Source: Aphis gossypii (Eukaryota; Arthropoda; Insecta; Hemiptera; Aphididae). From it: 64,000 nucleotides of DNA. Below are positions 56,201-64,000 of this stretch, one piece after another. The DNA lies in the NCBI RefSeq assembly GCF_020184175.1, contig NC_065531.1, positions 29,223,213 to 29,287,212 on the forward strand, read 5' to 3'. The position numbers were made by a program, and so were the translations under genes. Under the pieces are notes generated by a model. That model was given only the letters and a program-made list of their open reading frames with translations, searched no databases and was not told the origin of the DNA. Each line of letters starts with the position of its first letter. Positions within the stretch are counted from its first letter, which is position 1.

Positions 56201-57995
56201 GAATTACTTTTTTTTTAAAAAATAATTCCAAACTTAAAGAGTTAATATTCATCCCATGTTATAAAACTTAGTAACTAATCAGTAAATTAATTTTATTGTT
56301 TATATTATTTATTTAATTATTTATGTTTTTTGGTTAGAATTTCGCATAGTTTTAACATATATTTTTTTTAAATACGTGTACAAAACTTTGTATACATTTT
56401 CATATAAAATTGTACTCACTCAAACATATTCATTTCGGGTCTCACAGCTTACTAGATACCCAATTAAATTTAACGTTTATAAATTGGCACTTATGCATTA
56501 AAATTCCATTAAAAATAATTAATAACTTCGGTAAGTATACTAAATAGGTAGGTACTAGCTATCATTTAATGGTTTTCTCTTATATTATTTTTTTTATTAA
56601 TATTACTTTTTTCCTTTTTCTTTTTTAATTGATCTTAACTTTTGCGGCAGGGCCATTAGCTATTACTTTAATTATATAATATATTAGTTTTTATGTATCA
56701 TATATACAAAATTACATTATGGTTTTATGTTTATCAGATTTTGTTATTGCAGAGCTTTAGCAAAGATTGTAGAAAAAATAAATTCAACTGATTTTTGATT
56801 GACTAAGGTAAGTTACGTTTAGAGTAATAAATATGAAGTAATGTAAATGTATTAATTTTACAAATAACGTGTTGTGTGTTAAATGTTAATAACATAATAA
56901 AATATTTACTGTTTTTGGTAATTATTTATTTTACTTTTTTATTTACTACTATTTTTTTTTATTCGACTTGCTATATTACGAAAAGTATTATATATTTTAG
57001 TAGTAATATAAATATATCATAAAATATACTTAATAATATAGGCTAACATGCTTATGCTTATAATTATTTTTCGTTTGCAATGATTTAACATTGAATTTAA
57101 ATTGAATACATACATTACGGACTGTAATTTATTTACAGTAATACAGTTACTCAAAATGAGATAAACTCTAAACTAATTTAAACCTACTGTGTAGCAAAAT
57201 GGTCGATTACCACTTTTTCTCTTTTTCCCATACATTGTAATTTTTATAAGTTAACAGTAAATAAAAGAACATTTTGAATTTAATTTATAAAGTATTAAAA
57301 TTATTAGTTACTTCACCAGCCTTGTACCTATGAGTGTTATATAAATATTAATTTAAATAATTATCGGTTGTTAGTTTCAGTGTTAATAATATGTTTTTTG
57401 GGACGTACACATATAAAACAATTATAAAATCAAACAATTTTCAGTAATTAGGACAAGGCCATTCTTGTGTGTAAAATTTGCTCTCGCCTATCTCTCGAGA
57501 CAATATTTAGGTTTTCTATTTTATCGACTTAGCGCGAAACGCGATATCAACAAACCTCCTAATCGTCTTGGTGGAGTTTGATAAGCGTCGTTACATATAC
57601 TTTTTTGTGAGTCAACCGAGTGATTAAACTATTTTTTTGCCACAATATCAATATTCATATGTGTACGATTCCAAAACATATAACCTATACGTTTATTTTT
57701 CAATTTTAGATATTATTATATACACACGCGTGACTATAATACTTATTATTAAAGAGAATGAGATTTGGCGATGACACGTGCGTATGCGAATATATATATA
57801 TACACACACACATATATTATATTGTACTGTCGCAAATTATATAAAATCAGTTTAGGAATTATTAAACAGTAAACACAAATTATCTCGACATCATATAATA
57901 TATTATGCTCTTTTGTCTGCCTCGTTCCAATTTAACTTTTAAAATATTAAGTGTTTATACAAGTATTAGTTGATAAATTGGTAAACTTAAATTTT

Positions 57996-58026
57996 CAAAA
58001 CAAATATTTTGCAAATATTTGTTTTG
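57996..58026. other. Perfect 14-bp-stem hairpin
   Basis: caaaacaaatattt (57996-58009) and aaatatttgttttg (58013-58026) are exact reverse complements around a 3-base loop, tgc. AT-rich; may extrude as a cruciform. Confidence 0.85.
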
Positions 58027-59738
58027 TAAACAAAACAAAAAGAAATTATTATAAATGTATTAAAATTATAATTGTGACTGTTTACGATACTTTATTAAAA
58101 TTATAAAAATATTAATTTAAAAATGAAATTTTTGTTTGGAACAAGTAAGGCGTGTGACATCCTGCAAACAAATACAAACTTGAAAAACAACCTTCGATCA
58201 GCAGTATTTTTCAAACATAATATATTGTATTGTTGAAAAAATATAATCGATTTTTTAATAATTGCATAATTATCGCCGGATCTGCTCTGCTGCAATAATA
58301 TAAATTGTTTATTATTATGACGTATTGACGTATGTTCTATGTTTTTATTTTTGAGTTTAAAATCTCGCCACTCGACGATGTGCATTTTATTTCATATATT
58401 GTGTAATTATTATTATAATATTACGCCAATATGAGCTTAAACTACAACTGTGTACAGAGAACTAATTGCGTCAGAAGAAATTATTGTTTTTACCACAAAC
58501 AATATATAGGATTACATTCGCAATACGCTTCCGCTGGATCTGCATCATAATATTGTTATTATGAATTGGTATATAAACGCGGTCTTTCAATATAATATTA
58601 TAGGTATATAATATTTATATGTTTTAAAAAATTATTCGATCGTTCTGTTGAATTTAATATCTCGTAATAATATTATTGTCAATCGCTGAAACATGATAAA
58701 AATCGATCGGCGCCGGGATTTCGCATTGTTTTCATATGCAGCAAGTTTCGCGTCGACAGACAGAACACGCACGATAATAACAACACGACGACGCGACGAC
58801 AAGAAAAATAAGCTGTTTTTCAAGGCTCTAAGACGGCTTTACAGTAGGTATATATTTTTATTATTGTTTTTCTGCGTTACGCACTGTTCGAATGGATTTT
58901 TATTTTCATACGCTGCAGGTGCCTGTGTCATTGTTATCTACTAAAAAAAAAAAAAAGCCACAATAATAATAATAGTATTATAATGTATACGCGGTGTATC
59001 GTTCCTCCGAGACGTTTGATGTAATATAATCTATATTATTCGTCTTGATCACGGTTATCGTTATATATATAACTATGGTCTGGATACATAATAAATCATT
59101 GTAAAACCGTAACCAAATTGATATTGATTTCAATTCAAAAACAATTACACCGGTCTAGCTATATGTGTCGTATTTATACCAATACGACATTGTATAATGT
59201 CAAAGGACGATATACGCCGTTGTTCTGTACCCACGCGAAAGTTTATAATATGTGTGTGTGTGGGTGTGCGCGTTTAGTACTGTATGATGCTTCCGTGTAC
59301 AATATAAAGTCCAAAAGTTCATGTTACTCATCTAATAAATGTCACCGGGCCGTCGATTTGTTTCCGGAAACCGGATGCAGTACTGCTACGCCTTTGTATA
59401 CATCATTGTTACGGCGGTCGCTTTATAGAATTCAATTGCATTTCTGAGTCATTGTTTCTCTTTCCGACAAGTTCTACATTTACTACTGCACACACAAAAC
59501 ACAAAACAAGCAGCACACACACACACGGTTGTTGTGTTTAGGATTTACGTTGTACGAAAGTAATTTCCTTTATCCCGACTCGTGGTGAAGGTTGATGAAT
59601 AATAGGAGGTGGGTAGGATTACCTTCCGAGTTTTCGTTTGTTTTTCAGTTGATAACGATCGATCGATCCTAGGGTTTAATATATTACATCAGTAAAGATG
59701 CCAGTTGCTCGGAAAATCGCATCCTCCTCTAATACGCC

Positions 59739-59968
59739 TATATAAGCATTTCAAAAGACGCGTAAAAACGACGACGATTGCTCAATGCTTTGCTCCTTCC
59801 CTCCGAGTTCCGCAACTGGCCGTACGCGATATTATAATAATAATATATACGTTACGCACACATCATGTGGTGTATTATAAGTTATAATACGTAAGGTGCT
59901 TGTGCACATTTTCAAGGTTTATTTTTTGCAAAATTACACGTGTACGAAAATGATGGATCGCGGTAAGT
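59739..59968 (+). promoter_or_regulatory. Candidate promoter, 5' UTR and start-codon exon
   Basis: TATATAAG (59739-59746) lies in a CpG-richer island. About 200 bases on, aaaATGATGG (ATG 59950-59952) is followed 11 bases later by a perfect donor, GTAAGT (59963-59968), with the frame open. Such an arrangement fits a first exon with a very short coding part whose next exon lies to the right. No continuation was recognised. Confidence 0.25.
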
Positions 59969-60762
59969 ATATTATATAGAGGTACCTATACTACTAATAG
60001 ATGTTCATGTATAAATGCATAAGACGATTATTGTGATAATAATAAGTAATAACTTTATATTTTACATCGCGTATGCGAGTAGAGTAGTCGTCATTATTTT
60101 GAGTACGATTATCATCATCATCGTCGTAATCATCACAACTATAATATTCGCAGAACATGATAGTATAATATTATATATTGAACGATACGTCTCACGTTAT
60201 TAGCAGAGGTGCCTGACGTACTTCCTATATATACATACGACTTGGTACAGTGGTCCGCGTGGCCGCGTGTATCGCGCGTGCAAAACGTATTATATTATGC
60301 ACTGTATGATTATATAGAGGTACGCCGATGGTAGTATTATACTCACGCCGCCTAAAATGGCGTACCTATAATAATTTAATATTTTAATAATATAATATAA
60401 TATTATATACATAGGTAGGTACCTACGATGTTTGTAACTCCAATCACGCCGAAAGTTGATTAGCCAACGCGACTCGATGGCTCGTCGTGCGACGCATTGT
60501 CATAAGTCATAACAATAATTTGTATTAATAACGAATTGCGAACAGGTATAATATACAATACACATAAATAAATATATATGCCGTATATTGACAAACGATG
60601 ATGATGATGATGATCATTATTATTATTTGTTTATTCGGAATGCGTTGTTGGTGATAGTAATGATAATAATAATAATAATAATAACTATACATTGCTGCAA
60701 GTACACGGGTTATTTACAAAGTTTTATAGGTAATTAAGTACCTACGTAGGTACGTAGGTATA

Positions 60763-60783
60763 TGTGTGTGTGTGTGTGTGTGT
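60763..60783. repeat. (TG)n microsatellite with flanking palindromic acctacgtaggt
   Basis: TG run of 10-11 units, directly preceded by overlapping copies of tacgtaggta (60740-60760). Confidence 0.85.
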
Positions 60784-63700
60784 AAGTATGCATAATATTA
60801 TCAAACCGTTTATTACACCTTTTTTATTTTCTAGCATGCTGTACAAAGTGATTATTTTAATATTATGCATACGACTAAAAATGCATTGATAATGTATTGT
60901 CATGTAATACGATAAAATATAATATACGTAGGTAGTAGATATCTGTATCTGTATATTATTATCGTTGACATTTTTTTCCAAAGCCACCAAAATAAAATCT
61001 ATACCTACGATATGATAATATTATAATAAAAAAAAAAAAAGATAAATACAACACGGACTTTAGAAAATTAAGCATTTTTTATACTCAGTTTTCGCGGATA
61101 TATATTAAACTGAATGAATGGCGTATTATATATTATCTACCCATAAATATACAACTAGAAAATTTGTCTCGTTGTTTTTAAAACAAATATAGCAATGATA
61201 ACATTTTAAGTGGTTTTTGGTGGGATCACTCCTTTACAAATTGATTGACTTGCCTACAGTATTATAGAAAAAATGAGTTTGATAACTCTTAAAGAAAAAA
61301 AAAATTCAAAAATTATATCAACCTCTAATAAGTATTTTGTTTGATTTTAGTGTTTTGATTCTTATAATAATTATAAATTTTACATTCTAAACACAGTGTG
61401 TTAATGCGTTTTAGGCCCACAATAATAATGGTATTTATGCTCCAGGTCAACATAAATTCTGATGATGTATTCTCTTTGAGTTTGATAGAAAATATCGAGG
61501 CAAAAATACCTATGAAAATAATTTTGAGTAAACAGTAGTCAAAAGCATGAAAATTCCGTTGTTTTTAAAACTATATTAAAAAATCCGTTAACCAAAAAAT
61601 TATTTATTTAAAAAAAAAATACAATAATAATTATAATTACTATAGGTTTTGTTCTGTATAAGAAAAATATAGCATGATACTTGATAATTTCTCTGATTCA
61701 TAGAAAAATAATGAATCATAGATATGGATTTATGTTAGGTTCGTTTTATTTGTTGCTATGGTAATGTACAAGCCATAAAATATTATTCACCGGTGGCTAG
61801 AGGCAATCTAAATTTATTGTGTAACGCAAAATGTCAACATTATAACGAAAAATCTATCACAATAAATTACGAAAAACAAAAATTGTATCCAGTCCAAAAA
61901 CATATCTATGTTAAAAAAAAAAAAAACAAATTAATTATTCGTACATCGTACACAAAAATAATATTATATTTTGTTGTATGGATAAAACTCTACTAACCAG
62001 ATAATTTATTTAGATAGAACTAATTGTAATCAATATTGTTTGCCCCCAAATGACAAGCGGTGTTCAAAGTCCAAATAATAAGAAGTTAAATATTTAAGTA
62101 GTTACAATATTGCTGATAATAGTAGGCATTACAATATTATATTATATAGTTGTCAATTTCGTTCAATAAATCATTTAATTAAAATGTATATTAATACTAT
62201 TTTGAACGTTAGTAATTTATTCATCACGTCGCACTTCTCACTTTATCCAATTAAAATATGTAACCGACATTTTTACCGTGAACTTTGTTTTTATGTTTCA
62301 GACTTTTTATACATTATAATATTGAAATTCTAAAAAATATATTTTTATTTTAAATATGGAACCAAAAAGTACCTATATTATAATTTAAAACATATAAAGT
62401 TGATACTTGGTACTTGTAATAAAATAAAAAATAAAATGTATAGTAATTTTAATGAAAAATCGCGTATTTAAAATGTACATATTATTATTGAAATCAAACT
62501 ACCATTTTTAGACTTGCACCATGTACAGGTAATATGAATAAAATATGATTAAAAATCAACATATAATATATAATAATAAATAAATCAACACGTAAAAAAT
62601 TAACATTTAACAAACCTATAAAAAATTCAATTAACTAAAAAAATTATAAGTTATTATATTATATTATAGTTATACCTTATTATGATATAGATATTTTAAT
62701 ATTTTAAAATTAATTATTTTTATCCTTTTCAATTATAACCTCGAATTTGTAAATAAGTGGGGATTATATCAATTGGGACCAATAACAAACGATTTAATAT
62801 ATTCCAGACGTGTATATCACCTTATATTCATTAATCTTTATGTATTATCACGAAGCCTCACCACGGGTTAGGTTATCTATACAAATATTTTTGATTACTT
62901 TACAAAATATATGTTTATTTATTAATTTTGCTACGAAGTCATCAGTAAAGTAAAATATATTATCATATTAAAATATTTTATTTCAATATATTCACGTAGT
63001 CACGTCAAACATTGTACTCAGCCACTTATTAGCCACGTATTTCTCCGTTTGGTATTAATTTGTCGTTAATTAAATTCTATAAACACTGTATTAAAGATCA
63101 CTAATGTTTTATAGTTACTATCAAACACGTAACATACTTAATAAATTATATAAAAACAATGTTTCCATAAACATTAAAACTTTTCAATAAAATGTATAGT
63201 CTTTGCCATCAGAAGAACCACCTTGTATATTTATTTCACATTCAGAGAGCGAGGACTCTCGTTAGATGTCAATAAATACGCGTACGCGATTGGGATGTGA
63301 ATTCTCGCCTATTCGTACATACAATAATAATAATACGTACAGAAGTAGGCATAGGTATATCATATTATGTATATATATATATAAGCGTGTGTGCCTAAAT
63401 CATCATAATTAATTTTACAATACGATAATAAACGCACGTGTGAGTACCTATAATATAATATACTTAATAATGGATGGATATACCGTACATCGTACATATA
63501 TATTAATATAATGTGTACGAATGTCGAATGCGAATTTATGTGTCCGGAACAATAAGTTGTGTATAACGACCCCAATGCAAGTATATAAACACGAAATAGC
63601 GGTTAAACCGCGGAGTATTTAAATCCAAGGATGGTTTAATCCAATCGAGCGCCTAAATGAGCAGGTCTAATATTTGTAATAACTAATAAAGGTACTTAGT

Positions 63701-64000
63701 TATTATACATAGATATCAATTTTAGTAAATCGTTCAAATCTCAATGTGTATAATAATATTGATAATAATTTTAATCAACCAAACGATTCTTTGTTGTTTT
63801 TACAGTATACAGAATAATTTAGCAAGCGTGCTGAATTGCTAAAACCCATTATCCTTTTAATAGTGAATTTATTCTCATTTTCAAAACTGACGCTTTTATA
63901 TTTAAAAAACACTCCTTGAATACTAAAAAAAAATCTCACAAAATATCAAAATATAATCTTCTAAGTGTATTTAAAATTTTCAAAAATTAGATTTTGAATA

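Larger units (their letters stand above)
42904..64000. other. Gene-free AT-rich DNA with two GC-richer islands
   Basis: Islands at 55690-56110 (a 136-codon open frame without recognisable similarity) and 58680-59970 (many CG dinucleotides, TATA box, donor) stand out. The rest is AT-rich background with hairpins (43596-43623, 53165, 57996) and microsatellites. A 64-codon frame at 48861-49055 has a protein-like composition but no recognised homologue. Confidence 0.45.

Noticed and set aside
59118..59447. 109-codon frame in the CpG-richer island
   Set aside because: Cys/Tyr/Ser-rich composition and no recognised motif; more likely regulatory or UTR sequence.

Overview
This window looks like AT-rich animal nuclear DNA, most likely from an aphid (Hemiptera: Aphididae). 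The reasons are the very AT-rich background, abundant short motifs of the aggtacctat / taatattat kind, many microsatellites and homopolymers, intron-bearing gene structure, and several short repeats of a type common in aphid genomes. The species call is inference. The window is gene-poor: of the 64 kb only one coding region is clearly supported.

That gene is at 12630-14098 (+). It is the terminal exon of a FAM43-type protein with a phosphotyrosine-binding (PTB) domain. The exon opens at a good 3' splice site inside the PTB domain, so the start codon and the first PTB strands lie on an upstream exon that I could not find between 1 and 12600. A 3' UTR probably follows, to the first AATAAA at 15566. 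The C-terminal half carries two kinds of duplicated short motif.

The other supportable features are mobile-element debris. At 23791-24110 is a frameshifted non-LTR retrotransposon reverse-transcriptase fragment (jockey-like). At 29132-29292 is a 161-bp hAT-type MITE with an 8-bp degenerate target duplication. At 32600-33233 is a TTA-flanked, almost fully palindromic MITE (PIF/Harbinger-like) whose right arm is interrupted by a second hAT-like MITE (32882-33074). At 42704-42903 is a small poly(A)-tailed retroposon with a perfect 12-bp target-site duplication; its first 50 bases can fold as a pseudoknot. Smaller repeat remnants lie at 19556-19623, 24970-25025 and 26766-27300.

A few local GC/CpG-richer islands (1-175, 8096-8440, 27540-27740, 55690-56110, 58680-59970) stand out from the background. 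Two contain core-promoter-like arrangements (TATA box followed by a consensus GTAAGT donor, near 25623 and 59739), and one short open frame ends at a consensus donor (50898-51000). These are offered as testable candidates, not as genes. I see no tRNA, rRNA, CRISPR array or bacterial-type operon. I did not find a convincing new multi-gene system; the most unusual items are the nested palindromic MITE and the pseudoknot-headed retroposon.
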